A stretch of DNA of 64,000 nucleotides from Anastrepha obliqua (Eukaryota; Arthropoda; Insecta; Diptera; Tephritidae), in contig NC_072896.1 in assembly GCF_027943255.1 (NCBI RefSeq), forward strand, positions 117,769,879-117,833,878, written 5' to 3'. The notes under the pieces are model-generated. The model was given only the letters and a program-made list of their open reading frames with translations. It was not told the DNA's origin and searched no databases. Below, one piece after another: positions 43,985 to 56,282 of this stretch; the stretch's first letter is position 1; every line of letters starts with the position of its first letter. A program made the translations under genes and the position numbers.

Positions 43985-45440
43985 TTCTTTTGTGAGATGT
44001 TTGGTTGAGCTATTCCCCCAACAGGCAGATGTCTACAGCCAGCCAGAGCTGTGGATGTAAAGGAGAAGATTGATGGGGTTTAGATTGGTGCACTGTCTCA
44101 GGTTGTCGATGAATGGAGCGCCCAGTAACCTTTATTGTCTAGCTGCCCAACCCGGACATTTACAGTGAAAGTGCTCAACAGTCTCCTTCTCTGAAGGATC
44201 GCTACAGGTGCTGCAATGGGAGTTAAATGGTAAACCTAGATTTTCTGCATGTATGTCGACCATCCGGTCGACCGATAAACACAGCCACGATTTGAGAAAT
44301 TGAATGGCATGGAGTCCCCAAGACTTTCCGAGTCTTCCGTCTATTGTACTGGGGCCAAATAGGGAGCTATTTCGGAAATAGCACACGAAGAAATGGAGCT
44401 CCATCTTTTCTGTGCTTTCCCGAGAAATAAGTTGTGCAATTCCACTTTAACAACAGTCAAGGGGATGCCGATGACCGGGTTGGAAGTCTCTGAAAACTCG
44501 GATCAGAGAAATGGACACTCAGGAGATTTTATCGCCTCCTTACAGGAGCTGACTAGTATGGATCTGCACCGTGGCGTCGTCAGGGTTTTGATTGCGGCTT
44601 GACTGTCATAAAAAAGTCCCTCATTCTCTAAGTATTTTACATGCCTGCAGGAGCGCAAAGACTTCTGCCTGAAAAACACTAGCAGTATTCGCATATTTTA
44701 AGGAAATAGATAAATTGGCTGATTTAGAGAAAGCCCTTGCTCGGACTCCCGATTCCATCTAGGAGACGTCGGTGAAGACGAGGTACCAGCTTCAGTGGAG
44801 ATTTTTCCCACGTTCCAATCCTGCCTACTTGGAAAGATTGCCCTGGCATGACACTCAAACTCCAGTTTTCGGATAGAAAGATCTGTCCGTAATTCAAACA
44901 AATACTCTGTTAACTGCCCAAAAATACTATCATGTCTCTTAAGAGATTGTATTCAGAGGCCAACCTCCTTTAACCTGATTGCACTTTAAGCCTCGATGGA
45001 AATAACGTAAAAGTCGATGGGCAGTAAGTGCAAATCGACATTCAGGGCAGCACTGGGACAAGTTCTGTATGCTCGGTTGATGCAGTTCTTGGTATGGTCT
45101 CCAGTTCAGTGATATTATAGCCCTTCCGAAGAGCTTCCTAGCAAACCAGGCATTCACTCTTGAAAATTGGCAGAACCACTGCGTTGTACATCCAAAGCAC
45201 GGCGTGTGGCTTGAGTCCCCATTTTTTGCCGATTTGCAGGAATAGAAAACTTTACTGACCTTCTTTACCCGATTTTCAATACGTGACCTCGAATGGAGTT
45301 TGGGGTCAAGTATCACCTCAAGATACCTAACTTCCGGAGATTTATATTTTCTGGTAAATAGCACCAGCTCCGTTTTGTCAGAGCTGACTCTGAGGCCGCA
45401 AGTGGCAGTCCAAGGATACGCTTCCGATACCATTTTAATG
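43985..45440 (-). pseudogene. Jockey-like LINE, reverse transcriptase end to RNase H and C-terminus
   Basis: Minus-strand order: CGLRVSSDKTELVLFTRKYK, VRYLEVILDPKLHSRSRIEN and RVKKVSKVFYSC (end of the reverse transcriptase), AIFPSRQDWNVGKIS, then an RNase H piece (GLFYDSQAAIKTL, D conserved), a linker, and the cysteine-rich tail CSTCSDPSEKETVEHFHCKC followed by RLLGAPFIDNLRQCTN. Broken by many frameshifts. The 3' end near 43985 has no clear tail. Confidence 0.85.
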
Positions 45441-45599
45441 TATACGGTTCATTTGTATCAGCAATTGAAGGCAAATTATCACCCGCTTCTCCTTGTGCAG
45501 GTCTATAAGCAGCTGAAAAATTACGATGACTTTTTTCAAAAAGTCATATTTTCGTAAAAGGCGCATTTTGGACTCAGAAGCGCAATTAAAATTAATAAA

Positions 45600-46560
45600 T
45601 AAATAATTGGTGTGTACACATCCGTTAGGGGTTTGGCCAAGCTCCTCATCTTATTTGTGGTGTGCGTCTTGATGTTGTTCCACAAATGGAGAAATCTACA
45701 GTTTTAAGGGGTTAGGGGTAGTCAGAATTTTCAAAAAATCGATTTTTTTTTTGCATTTTCTTAAAGTATAATGTTTTAAAAATATTGTGTAAAAATTTGA
45801 AGTGAATCCGACAAATACTATATTCAACAATTAACAAAGGGCGCTCGGCCGCTCCGGAGCCGATAGCAAAACTTTAAATGCGTTTTTATCAAAACTATGT
45901 TTTTCAAACTGGTGAACACTGTAACTTAAAAACCGCTACGTAGATTTCAATAAAATTTATACAGCTTTTGAAAAACATAAAAAACTTGTGCCTGATCGAA
46001 GGATTTTTGTTTTTTTCAAAAATTTCGATTTTTTTTTTAACAATTAACTGTTGGTTTTTTTTTCTAAAATCTGGAAAAAATTTTCTGAGGCCGCCATTTT
46101 GTTCATTTTGATAAAAAAAAAAAAGCTTCAATCAGGCACAAGATTATCTATTAATAAAACTAATTTTTCCTGTCCGATTGGTTTTAGATGAATCTGCAAG
46201 GACTTGTGATGTTCACCGCAAGGGACTTCTGGAGAAACGGGCTTCACACAAACAGCGATAACTTTTGCAATTATTAATTTTTTTTTTTTGAAATTTTGGT
46301 GAAGTCAAGTTAAAACATGATGTTTTTATGCTATGTTTTTATTTTTGTTAAATAAATTAATTAAGTAGCAAAAAAAAATTCGTGAAAATCATCATTTTTT
46401 CGGGCCTCTGACTACCCCTAACCCCTTAAGCCGACTCCGAACGGCAAATGGTTTTTTGCGACAAAATTGCCACATTAGGGATTCGGAAAACTCACGCGTC
46501 GTCACAGAAATATTTTTAAAAATAAACGAGCCAACAACCCACCCTTTATGTTATGTACCC
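45600..46560 (+). repeat. Tephritid-type SINE-like repeat, split by a TTAA element
   Basis: Left half (45611-45703) contains TACACATCCGTTAGGGGTTT and GTGTGCGTCTTGATGTTGTT; right half (46430-46470) continues GCCGACTCCGAACGGCAAAT. The two halves join across a single TTAA to give an uninterrupted repeat, familiar to me from tephritid sequences. Its normal 3' part with a tRNA-like box is missing here. Confidence 0.75.
45708..46425. mobile_element. TTAA-flanked non-autonomous transposon, copy 2
   Basis: 718 bp with the same 19-bp ends (GGGGTTAGGGGTAGTCAGA) as 12070-12783, flanked by TTAA at 45704-45707 and 46426-46429. Nearly identical to copy 1 apart from small indels (for example a short deletion near 45818), so the family moved recently. 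No coding capacity. Confidence 0.95.
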
Positions 46561-46572
46561 AAATTCCATTCT

Positions 46573-47104
46573 TCTTCTTCTTAATTGGCGCGATAACCGC
46601 TTACGCGATTTTGGCCGAGTTTAACAAAGCGCGCCAGTCGTTTCTTTCTCGTGCCAACCGGCGCCAATTGGGGATATTAAGTGAAGCCAAGTCCTTCTTC
46701 ACCTGATCTTTCCAACGCAGAGGAGGCCTTCCTCTTCCGCTGCTACCACCACCTTGTACCGCATCAAATACTTTTAAAGCCGGAGCGTTTGTATCCACTC
46801 GGACGACATGACCCAGCCAACGTAGCCGCTGGATCTTTATTCGCTGCGCTATGTCTATGCCGCCGTGAAGCTTATACAGCTCACCGTTCCATCGCCTGCC
46901 ATATTCGCCGCTGCCAACTTGCAAAGGTCGAAAAATCTTACGCAGAATATTTCTCTCAAACACTCCAAGCGTCGCTTCATCGGATGTTGTCATCGTCCAA
47001 ACTTCTGCGCCAAATTCCATTACCATTGCATTTATCGCTGCTCTTCTGTATGAAATAGTTTTTTTGTGCCACACTGGCAACTCTTTCAAACTGCTCTTGC
47101 ACAC
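46573..47104 (-). pseudogene. RTE-like LINE 3' end
   Basis: Minus-strand frame of 167 codons: TISYRRAAINAMVMEFGAEV, FGAEVWTMTTSDEATLGVFE, RIKIQRLRWLGHVVRVDTNA, GRGRPPLRWKDQVKKDLASL, ending ALLNSAKIA at 46601. The stop is followed by a very short 3' untranslated part and a tandem AAG tail (about 46573-46588), typical of RTE elements. 5' truncated. The last codons are intact, unlike the copy at 17113. Confidence 0.9.
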
Positions 47105-49646
47105 AAAAGTTTTTCGTTTTCTTTTTATCGTTCCACCACTTCTACTTTGAACACTTTTTTTGCCAAAGCGCCATCATTTTTCAAAGCACTTTTTTTCTCA
47201 TTTTAAATTTTACGGGATTTTACTGCTCATAATTTTTTCATACTCTTTTCTTCAACTCAACTTTTTTTTTGTACTGAGCTACACATTTTTTTATTTGTTT
47301 TCACATTTTTCAATTTTCTTTTAAACTTATTTTCTTTTAAACAAGGTTTCCTTTTCCCCTTTTTTTATTTTGCACCGCTGTTATTATTATTTTGTTGTTA
47401 TTGTAAGGTGGTTGAAAATTAATTAAAAATTAAATGAATAACGTGGATAATGAGCCCCTAAGCTGATTTGCTCTTAACAAAAATTTTTCACATGACACAA
47501 AAATAGAAGGAATAAAATAGCCAAAAAAGGCATAAACAGTAACATTCGAGGTATTTTAAAAGTATGAACTGGGGAAAGAGTGAAAATTGTTATTATGTGT
47601 TTTGGTATTTTGCTCATTAACTTTTTTTTAGGGAGAATGCAAGGAGGAAAATTAAAATTGAAACTCCATACCAATCTGCATCAGCTGGTGCCTTAATACT
47701 ATAATTTTTTTCTGTTTTTTTTTTTTTATTTTTTCTACTTTATTTAGCGTCGAAAGCTGCGCGGATAAACAATATCCACTTTCAAATTTTTGTTTTTCAT
47801 TTTTTGTGTTTATGCTTGTGTTTGTGTGACTGCATAATATCTTAATATCATTTTTCTAATGACAAAGTCCTTTTGAAAAAAATATCGTTGGAAAAATTAT
47901 CTCAATTAAAATCAAAATTTTTCGTCAACTGGTAACGTATTTTATTTTAACAAATCAATTTTTAATTGAAACCGTTAGGCAGCTTATGGAATTTTCTTCT
48001 CATCTGATTAAAATTAAATTCACTTCTCTGTGGTGAGTGAAAAACTCAATTACAGAGGAGAGCTTGTTTTTTGTTGTGTGCTTAAATAAGAGCGCTTGTT
48101 TTCTTTTAATTATTTGTAAGCAAAAGCCGTCAGATAAAAATGATATAAAAAAGACGGTTCCAAGCAAAAAGCAAATTTATCCGCCTCAGTCCTTCCACAA
48201 TTTCCCTGAACTCAGTTAACATAATTCATTGCCAATATGTTTTGAGTTAATAAAAAGCTAATAACCATATAAAATGTACGAGTATAACTAAAATTCCCCA
48301 CTCTCTTCATTTATACCTCAAAACTATTTTCTACGAGCTCATTAATGACAAATTTTCTTCGTAGGAAAATAGCAGACACGCAGTTAAGTAAGAACCCAAG
48401 CATATAATTGACAATAGTCAAGTATGTAACCAAGGTAAAATGAGTTTCTTAAAAGTACGTAAAACAAGAAAAACGAGGGGCGACGAAAGCTTACCGAACG
48501 TGATCACACATAATCAAAAAGGTATCCATTTTACAAAATCTTAACTATTTTATTATGGTATCAATTACACACTGTCGTCGTGCCCCAAGGAATGTGCTGT
48601 ACACATATGCATTGGTCTATGTAAGTATAATTCACCAATCGTATGTAAGAGGAGTGAGGTGAAGAGCAAAATAGACAGTTTACTAGTTTACTCATGGCAC
48701 TAACTCCCCACTGAACTGAAGGTACAATACGACCCATTGCAAAATGATAACCACACTACAACTTTCTAAATGAATTGTGTTGGGTGTGAGCGAGCAAAAC
48801 AATTTATTACGAGTACTGTTAGCTGAATACGTGTGCATAGTGAGAAACAATAACAGCAAGCCTTAAAGGAAAAAGAAAATTATAACCTTAGTAAGTGAGA
48901 ACATTTTGATTGTATGATTTCGTGAAAATTTCCCCATTTAACCACAAAATGAAGTGTGATGCACCATGATCACAAAACAGTTGAGTTTATTGTTCGTGAA
49001 AAAACTTCGTGGAATTTAAAATTTGCAAAATTTCATCAGTAAACTGAAACGTTTTGAACAACTAAGGCAGTTGTGGTAAATTATAGTAATTCCGAGCACG
49101 CTGGAGAACAATTTAGATGATAGGGTCAGCATAGAATTCAATAAAAAGTTTGCGCGTTGTTAGATATGAACTTAATCGGAATGAGTCGCTGTGTAAGGCA
49201 CATTGAGTATGCTGGGAAGATCGGTTAACATTCAAATCGCTATATTAAATGCTGCTGCGCGATTAACTCAAAAGCAGAAGCGACTGCAGTTTGCTCGAAA
49301 CAACTTGCAACGCCACTGGATTCACTTTTTTTTAATTTTTTTTTTGTTGTTTTGTATTCCCTTAATTTTTATGATACAAATATTTATCACTGAGAAAAAG
49401 AAATTCTGTAGAACCCAGGTTTTTTGGCGATGATGATGAATATGGCACGGTGTTGTGACTCAAAAAAAGTTACGACTCTATTTTTCTTCAACTGATATGA
49501 ACTTTGAATAGTGCATTGGCGTTATTCAATATGAACTTGTTGCCGTTGTTAGTGGAACACAATTGTGGACGGCTCCTCTTATTTTTCAGCTAGAAAACGT
49601 GGTATGTTATACCCCATGTCGAACTTCATGGTGGCTGTGGCTAAGG
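47105..49646. other. Non-coding stretch, no gene recognised
   Basis: About 2.5 kb, very AT-rich with poly-T runs. No domain or repeat recognised. Confidence 0.45.
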
Positions 49647-49648
49647 TA

Positions 49649-50414
49649 CAGGGTTTGATTGAAAAGTAATGAGCCTTATTTTTTTAAGCAGTTTTATTAA
49701 ACATTTTGGCTCATACAACTAATATTCTTCAAAATAGGACCCTTGAGTGTCAATACACCGCTGGTAGCGGTCCTTGCACTGCAGGAAACATTTTTTAAAC
49801 TCATCTGCCGGAATCGCGTTCAATTCGGCTGTCACAGTTTTTTGGATCGCCTCGAATTTGGCACACACTTTGCGCATTTCAAGTTTTCCGGTCACGATTT
49901 CCCGCACATTGTAATAAGTTAAATTTAACTCTTCACTGATCTCACGTAGACTAGCATGACGGTCAATGTTCAAAAATTCACGAACCCGGTTCACATCTTC
50001 GTCTGTTTGCGTCGTCGAAGACCTTCCTGATCGCTGTTCGTCTTCGACGTCCTCCCGGCCTTCCTTAAACGACTTTTGCCACCGTTTTACCTGGGCACTG
50101 GACAGAGATTGGTCCCCGTAAGCATCCCTGAGTAGCCCAAATGGTACTCGTTTCGTTTAGCTTTACGCAAAATTTGATCGAGTAACGTTGCTCCAACGAT
50201 AGCTGCATTTTCGCTACTGCAAAAACCTAACACACTTTTAAAATAGCTTTCACGCACGGAGCGATGTTGACTGCACCGCTGTTGCCAGCGAACTGGAACC
50301 GGTTTCTAGTGGAAAGGGAAGGTCCAACGATAATTTTCCCCCATCAGCCGATTCGGTTGATCGCTTGGCAGACGCTCCGCGCGGGAAGGCCCATTACTTT
50401 TCATTCAAACCCTG
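49649..50414 (-). mobile_element. Internally deleted mariner
   Basis: Flanked by TA at 49647-49648 and 50415-50416, with about 29-bp inverted repeats starting CAGGGTTTGAWTGAAAAGTA (two mismatches). 766 bp, so about 500 bp shorter than a full mariner. Confidence 0.95.
49719..50208 (-). pseudogene. Mariner transposase lacking the catalytic domain
   Basis: Starts MQLSLEQRYSIKFCVKLNET, a frameshift follows near 50120, then the DNA-binding region VREFLNIDRHASLREISEEL and MRKVCAKF. The frame then jumps directly to EAIQKTVTAELNAIPADEFK and the C-terminal end QRCIDTQGSYFEEY at 49719. All three catalytic acidic residues are missing. The open frame 49719-49994 (91 codons) joins the second helix-turn-helix to the C-terminus without a break. 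Confidence 0.88.
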
Positions 50415-50689
50415 TAATACAATGCAAATGTTATGGAATGACTTTTGGCTGATCCTAAGCTTAACTTTACGAAAAATGTACAGAGTGTTGTTTTACTACG
50501 CCGCTTGTAATAGCAAAGATATGAAGAGTCCTCCTTTAGACTGGAAGCATCAAATGGAGGAAATCCCTTACAAATTTGTAGAACCAATAATATTATTGCT
50601 ACGAATTCTATGGAGGGGCAAAAACCCTGATTGCCATTCACTTGGAAGTAGCCAGGACGATACTTCTGCGTACGATCCAAGCAGCTCTC

Positions 50690-51487
50690 AACTTCCGAGC
50701 TTCGCCCAAGAATCCTCTTTATCCAATTTATGAATTCCATCCCTGAAGTGAGAATCTGGAGGGGCTGCAAAACACGCTTCCACAGCTGTTATGACCTGAT
50801 CAAAGATCTAGAAGCAAATGGAAGTCGCTAGGGGCCAAATCTGGTGAATACGGTCGATGCACCAACAATTCGAGCTTTAATTCATGGATTTTAGCCATTG
50901 TCAAATGCTCCTGTGACACGGTGCATTATCCTGATGAAAAATAATTTTTTTCTCTATTTCAAATTGGGTCTTTTTATACGATTTTCTTTTCCTTTAACGG
51001 GTCTAAAAGGTTACAACAACCTTCAGAATTTATTGTTTTACCAGTTTGCAAATAATCCACAAGCAAAATTCTTTTGGCATCCCAAGAAACTCGCACCTTC
51101 TTAGTCGATTTTTGGACACGAACTCGTTTCGGTCACTAAGAGCCAGGTTCACACCATACTTGAGCTTCTTGGATTGATTAAGGATCATGGGGAAAGACGC
51201 AAAACTCATTTATTGTGATTGATCAATGCACAAAATTCATTTTATTCTTTCAAAAAACGCTCCAAATGTAGCTGAGAAAGTCGCATTCGAATGCGTTTTT
51301 GTTCCGTTGTTAGCGAATGGGGCACCCATTGTGCACACAGCTTTCTGAAACCCAATACTTCAGTCAAAATATTGTTTACACTGCCCAATGAGCTGCCTAG
51401 GGCTTCTATTGAATATCTTTCAGTCACTCGGCAAAACCAAATCCCAAAGAAATTATGGTTTGTCCCAAGCTCCTGCAGCTTAAGCAA
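50690..51487 (-). pseudogene. Mariner (SETMAR-like) transposase remnant
   Basis: Minus strand: GSVNNILTEVLGFRKLCAQW and VPHSLTTEQKRIRMRLSQLH (51242-51487), then VSWDAKRILLVDYLQTGKTI near 51040-51100, a broken HQDNAPCH region, LAPSDFHLF-type text near 50840, and HFRDGIHKLDKE near 50730. Blocks are in normal order. Many stops and frameshifts; terminal repeats not found. Confidence 0.78.
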
Positions 51488-52754
51488 CTAAAGCCCACTA
51501 AAGCAAGAATCTATCTCGAGAATGGACATACAAACATATGTACTTTGTATGGAAGACAAGGCGTGAAACCTCAGCGAAAAAAAATTTAAAAAATCAACGC
51601 TATTTCGCAGTCACTTGAAACTTGCACTAAACTTCCATGAGCTTTCAAACTGTATCTACAAAAAAATTCTAAAAATTTGAATTTGAAAAATTAAAGTTTT
51701 TTGTTTTGAAAAATGTTGTACAAAATTTGAAATTTTACGTTATATAGTTTTTGTTTTAGTATGAACTATATTTATATAAAAAAAAATGGTGTTGTGTTTA
51801 TAAATTTTTTAACGAGGTGTATTTGAGAACAAAATTCATGTGTACAAATTAGTAGTCGATAGTGCCAATATGAAAAAAAACAACAAAAATGCATAGTATC
51901 CAATTTCCTACAGTGTTTGTGCCCTGTATGTATCATAAAATGTGTCTAATCTACAGCAGAACTAACGAAATTTGGCAAGAAATATTTTTAATTGCTGTTC
52001 TGCCAAGAAATCATAACAGACAAACACAAACACAAAATATTAGGCACATTAATGCACACAAAGAAGCGTTCACATGCAATATATGTGAGTATTAATTATA
52101 TACGTACATATATATGTATACACTCAACCTACTCAAACAAAAATATTAAATAGCTTGGCCACCAAGAAGAGGCCACTTTGCCGATCAAATAGAAATACAC
52201 CTCCTTGAAATACAGCCAAAGAGCAGCACAGTGTGTGGGCTGCCACAAAAAGATAATGACTATAAAATATGTGCATACATCCATATGTATGGGGGTCTAT
52301 ATAAAACACGTGATAAACATGGCGTAGTGAGGCATTAAACCACGCGCCCAACCATTCAGCCGGCCAGCCCAAAAATCAACGCGACCTTAAGACTTCACAC
52401 GTCCTTCCTAGGCCAGTACATTTAATGTATAAGTATACATGTATGTGCATACACACATCTTGAGATAAATACCGCTGTGTGAGAGACAGAGGGGTTCAAG
52501 GAGAAATAGTGTGTTGATATAATTGGGAGCGTTAGGGAATGGGTGGTGACATAAGATTTTGTCGCTCTTTAATTGTTGCTTTGCTATGTTAGTTTGTGTT
52601 TGTTGTTGCTTTTATTGCTTCCCATCACCAGTCGTGTCGTGCCGCAAACGGACGAATCATTTCGTTGGGAGTTTTTATTACACAAAAACAATAACATTTA
52701 CTGCCTACTTTTCATCTACCGCCTTCCCCGCTTGGCCCTGTTCAATTTAGCAAT

Positions 52755-52780
52755 TGCGCGCGCGTGTGTGTGCGTGTGTT
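52755..52780. repeat. (CG/TG)n microsatellite
   Basis: Alternating purine-pyrimidine tract GCGCGCGCGTGTGTGTGCGT, a sequence able to form Z-DNA. Confidence 0.85.
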
Positions 52781-53056
52781 TATTAAGAAGGCGGTTCGGC
52801 ATCCAAAGACGCTAGCTATCATTCAATTTAAACTTTCCTACAAGTTTTTGCCTCGGCTATGTAGGCATGTATGTATGTATAAGTACACTTGGGGCTGTGT
52901 GCCTGTTTGTCTGTGTGTGTGTGTTCATTTCTTTGTCCGTGTGTATGCGCTTGTTGCTGTCATGTTGTCACTGCGGCTGCTAGTATCTACGTGTAATAGC
53001 GCTTGTTGTTATTGTTATTGCTTCTAATGTTGGCAATATTGTTTTCGGCCTGTACA

Positions 53057-53082
53057 AACACGCACACACACACACCCACACG
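53057..53082. repeat. (CA)n microsatellite
   Basis: CACGCACACACACACACACC-type run. Confidence 0.85.
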
Positions 53083-54074
53083 CGTATCCAACAACTTAGA
53101 ATTAATGTCGTATAAGTTGCCTTCTTCATATTACGTTTTTCTGCAATTTTTGTTGTTATTGTTGCTGGAACTTTTTTTTGCTGTTATTGCCCACCATACC
53201 TTGTATTTTATTTATGCATTTCATGTATTTGCGTGTTGTTGTTGTGTTTTCGTGCTGACGTTAACTCGAAAATAATTTCATCCATTCAATTAAGGTTTTT
53301 TCTACGTTTGGCTCCTTCCGCCTTACAAATTCTTCCTAAAATCTCCTCAGACTTTTCTATTTCTTCGTCTTCTTCTTCTTCTGCGTAATCTTCGGCTGTT
53401 GTTTGTAATTGCAGAGTAATGGATTTTATAATAGATTTAGTTGGTCTTACTGTTTGCTGGTTGGTTGACTGCTTTGCTGTTTGCCTGTTCGTGTGTTTGG
53501 TTGACTACTATTACTTTACTACTTTTTGTTATTTTTTACCAACCAAATAAGTTTGCCATTCGACCATGAAAATAATTAAAAGTTTGAAATTATTTAAATG
53601 CATTATTAGTGGAGGCTGTAGAAGAACTTTAGAAACTACCGGATAACGTTTAACTTCTTGTGCACTTCTTTTGAGTGGGCAAGTATGTAGCGTTTTATCT
53701 AAAAGGTGTTCGTTTTTGTTGTACCTAAAGCAATACCCTCAAAATCGCTGACTGGATAAATACAGTATCCAAGAAGGGTGTTTCTTTGCGTTGCATCAAA
53801 TATTAAAGGATGTTAGATGAGGTTGTTTAAGAATGTCTGTAAAAAGTGAATGGTGTCGTAAAGGCCTTATCCATGGCCGAGGACGGACATATAAACGTTG
53901 GTATTATAGAAATATACCAGGTGAAACCCAAACTAAACAAGACTTTTTAATGATTTAGTCCCTTGGAAGCTACGTCCCTCGCTAACTTCCAGCGAAAGCT
54001 TGGTTACATTCGATTCAGTGGAGGCGAAGTTATTGCGTCTAAAGTGTCTGTATGTTTGTGTCATCGGTACAAAA

Positions 54075-55975
54075 ATGAGTTTCAAACAAATTTTATTTTA
54101 AAATCCGTAAAACGTTTAGCGAAACATTTGAATTGATGGAAAAAGTGTATGGCGATGATTGTCTATCTCGTGCCAGAGTTTATGAGTGGTTTACACGTTT
54201 CAGATATGGTTGTGAGGACATAAATGGCAATGAACTTACCCGCCCAAAATCATTAATCACCGAAAACTCCATCGAAATTATTCGTAAATTTATCAAAAAT
54301 TAACCGAAATCATTGCTGAAATTCATGGAATGGGAGTTTAATATCTCCATAACATCGATTTATCGCATTTTAACTGATAACGAAAGGTTTGTGCACGTTT
54401 TATTCCGCACAAGTTAACTGAGGACCAAAAATTGCTCAGCTTTCAACATTCGGAAGACCTCATTAAACAGGCGAGAAAAGACGAGAACTTCCTTTACAAC
54501 ATTGTAACTGGTGATGAAACGGGGTGTTTCCAACATGAACCTGAAACTAAGCGTCAAAGTGCCGAACGGTAGGCCCCAGATTGCCCACCGCCCAAAAAAT
54601 CGAGTTTGGAAAAGTCAAAAATCAAGTCAATGCTCATTTGTTTTTACGATTCCAAGAGAATTGTTTACAAGGAGTTCGTGCCAACGAGCCAAAGCGTCAA
54701 TGCAATTTTCTATCTTGGCGTTTTGAAGCGTTTGTTGCATCGCATTCGTCGAAATCGCCCTGAACACCGCGAACGAGGAAGCTGGCGCTTATTGCATTAC
54801 TCATCGATCCACTCTTGTGACTGATTTGTTGACTAGAAATCGCATTTTAACCATCAATCACGCACCTTATTCGCCTGGTATGGCTCCCTGTGACTTTTAC
54901 CTATTCGGAAAATTGCATTTGGCCATGAAGGGAAAACGTTTTGGGTCCGTAGAGGCTATCCAAAGGACTTGTACCCGGTAAACAACCCAAAAATTTTGGG
55001 TGTAACCTTCGACAGTTTGCTCTCCTTCTCAGCGCACACCACCGCAATTGCAACTAAAGTCCAAAATCGCGAATGCTCCTTAAATCGCTTGCCGGCAGCA
55101 CTTGGACCAAGGACAAAGAACTGTTGCTATCGACATTTAAGGCAAGTGGTCGACCGCTTCTAAACTATCTTGCGTATGTCTGGTCGCCTGGAACTAGTAA
55201 CACGCAGACATGCCGAAATACTGCCATTCGGACAGCGACCGGTTGCCTCCTGATGTCCTCCGTTCAACACCTTCACAACGAGGCACAAATGCTCTCAGTA
55301 ATGGAGCATAACAAACTGCTCAGCAAGCAATTCCTGCTAGGATGTTAACGCAGGTTTCACCCCTGCAGACGCCTGCAGACGCCTGCTTGAGCCTGAGCCG
55401 CCTTCCAGGCACGTCAGGAGGCACCTCTCAAACTACGCCGACGAAATCCAGGTCAAAACTGACCGAAATTTACTATACCAGACAGTGTTTAGACGGTCAA
55501 TAAACGACATTCGTGAGGAGACCGGGAGACCGTCACCACCTTCTTAAGCTCCCGACCTGTGAATGCCGTAATCGGAGTCCAATCACCACTTATTGCAGCT
55601 TCCCCGTGATACACGTGTAACACTGGCACAATTACGTTCTGGATATTGTAGCAGGTTAAACTCCTACTTATCCAGAATCGACCCCGACATACCAAACATA
55701 TGACCGGCACTAACCACCTTTTCACATGCCCTCTAAAACCGACTCACCTAACACCCCTCTCCCTCTGGACCCAACCCGTCGAAACAGCATGTTTCCTGGG
55801 CCTACCTTTAGATAAGCTAAACGAAGACGACCGGTGATATGCCCTACACTAGCGGGGCTTCTATTACTGTTAACAAACAAACAAACAAACAAACTTGTAA
55901 CTGAAACACTCTTTCGAAAAGCTTTTAGATCACGCAAAACAGTGTACCGAGGCTAAAGGGGACTATTTTGAATAA
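54075..55975 (+). pseudogene. Mariner transposase, frameshifted and interrupted
   Basis: N-terminal text KFYFKIRKTFSETFELMEKV, then GDDCLSRARVYEWFTRFRYG, a DNA-binding part with ITSIYRILT, FIPHKLTEDQKLL-type linker, NIVTGDET (first catalytic D), KSKIKSMLICFYDS, LLHY and APYSPGMAPCDFYLFGKLHL (third D). The LINE at 54974 cuts the gene, and the C-terminal end (HSFEKLLDHAKQCTEAKGDY) resumes after 55893, with the stop at 55973-55975. Several frameshifts also exist. The N-terminal frame is shifted from the ATG at 54075. Confidence 0.85.
54974..55892 (+). mobile_element. 5'-truncated Jockey-like LINE in a mariner
   Basis: Flanked by the 7-bp duplication ACTTGTA (54967-54973 and 55893-55899). Codes for the reverse transcriptase C-terminus (ILGVTFDSLLSFSAHTTAIA, KSLAGSTWTKDKELLLSTFK, ASGRPLLNYLAYVWSPGTSN, RTATGCLLMSSVQHLHNEAQ) and a tail that resembles LTPLSLWTQPVETASFLGLP. 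Frame breaks near 55060 and downstream. The 3' end is an (AAAC)n run of five units, the expected retrotransposon tail. Confidence 0.92.
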
Positions 55976-56282
55976 ATAAACTCAAAGTTATCAGAACAAA
56001 GCTCCTGTCGCTTCTATTTTAGCTCAGTTTTGTTTATTTTTGACTTCACCTTGTACAAGAAGGTGGTCCTGAATATAATATATATGTACCACACGTCTTT
56101 ACTGAAGGAATTCGGCATATTTCGAGATTCTAGAGACAGTAGTGAAACCCTAGGTTGATAGCGCACGTTGGGACAGCCCATACATTTTTCAGCAAGGCTC
56201 TGCTCCTTCACATAAAGCGATGGTGACACAAGATAGCCATTCAACCATCTTCAATCAAACTTTCCATGACCACATAACACCC

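Larger units (their letters stand above)
51490..53915. other. Non-coding stretch with microsatellites
   Basis: About 2.4 kb. Contains GT/GC dinucleotides (52755-52780), a CA run (53057-53082) and TTG/TTA trinucleotide stretches. No transposon or domain recognised; could belong to a host intron. Confidence 0.5.
53918..56053 (+). mobile_element. Mariner split by a LINE
   Basis: Flanked by TA at 53916-53917 and 56054-56055. Left end CCAGGTGAAACCCAAACTAA; right end reversed CAAGGTGAAGTCAAAAATAA. Without the LINE insertion the element is about 1.2 kb, normal for mariner. Confidence 0.88.
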
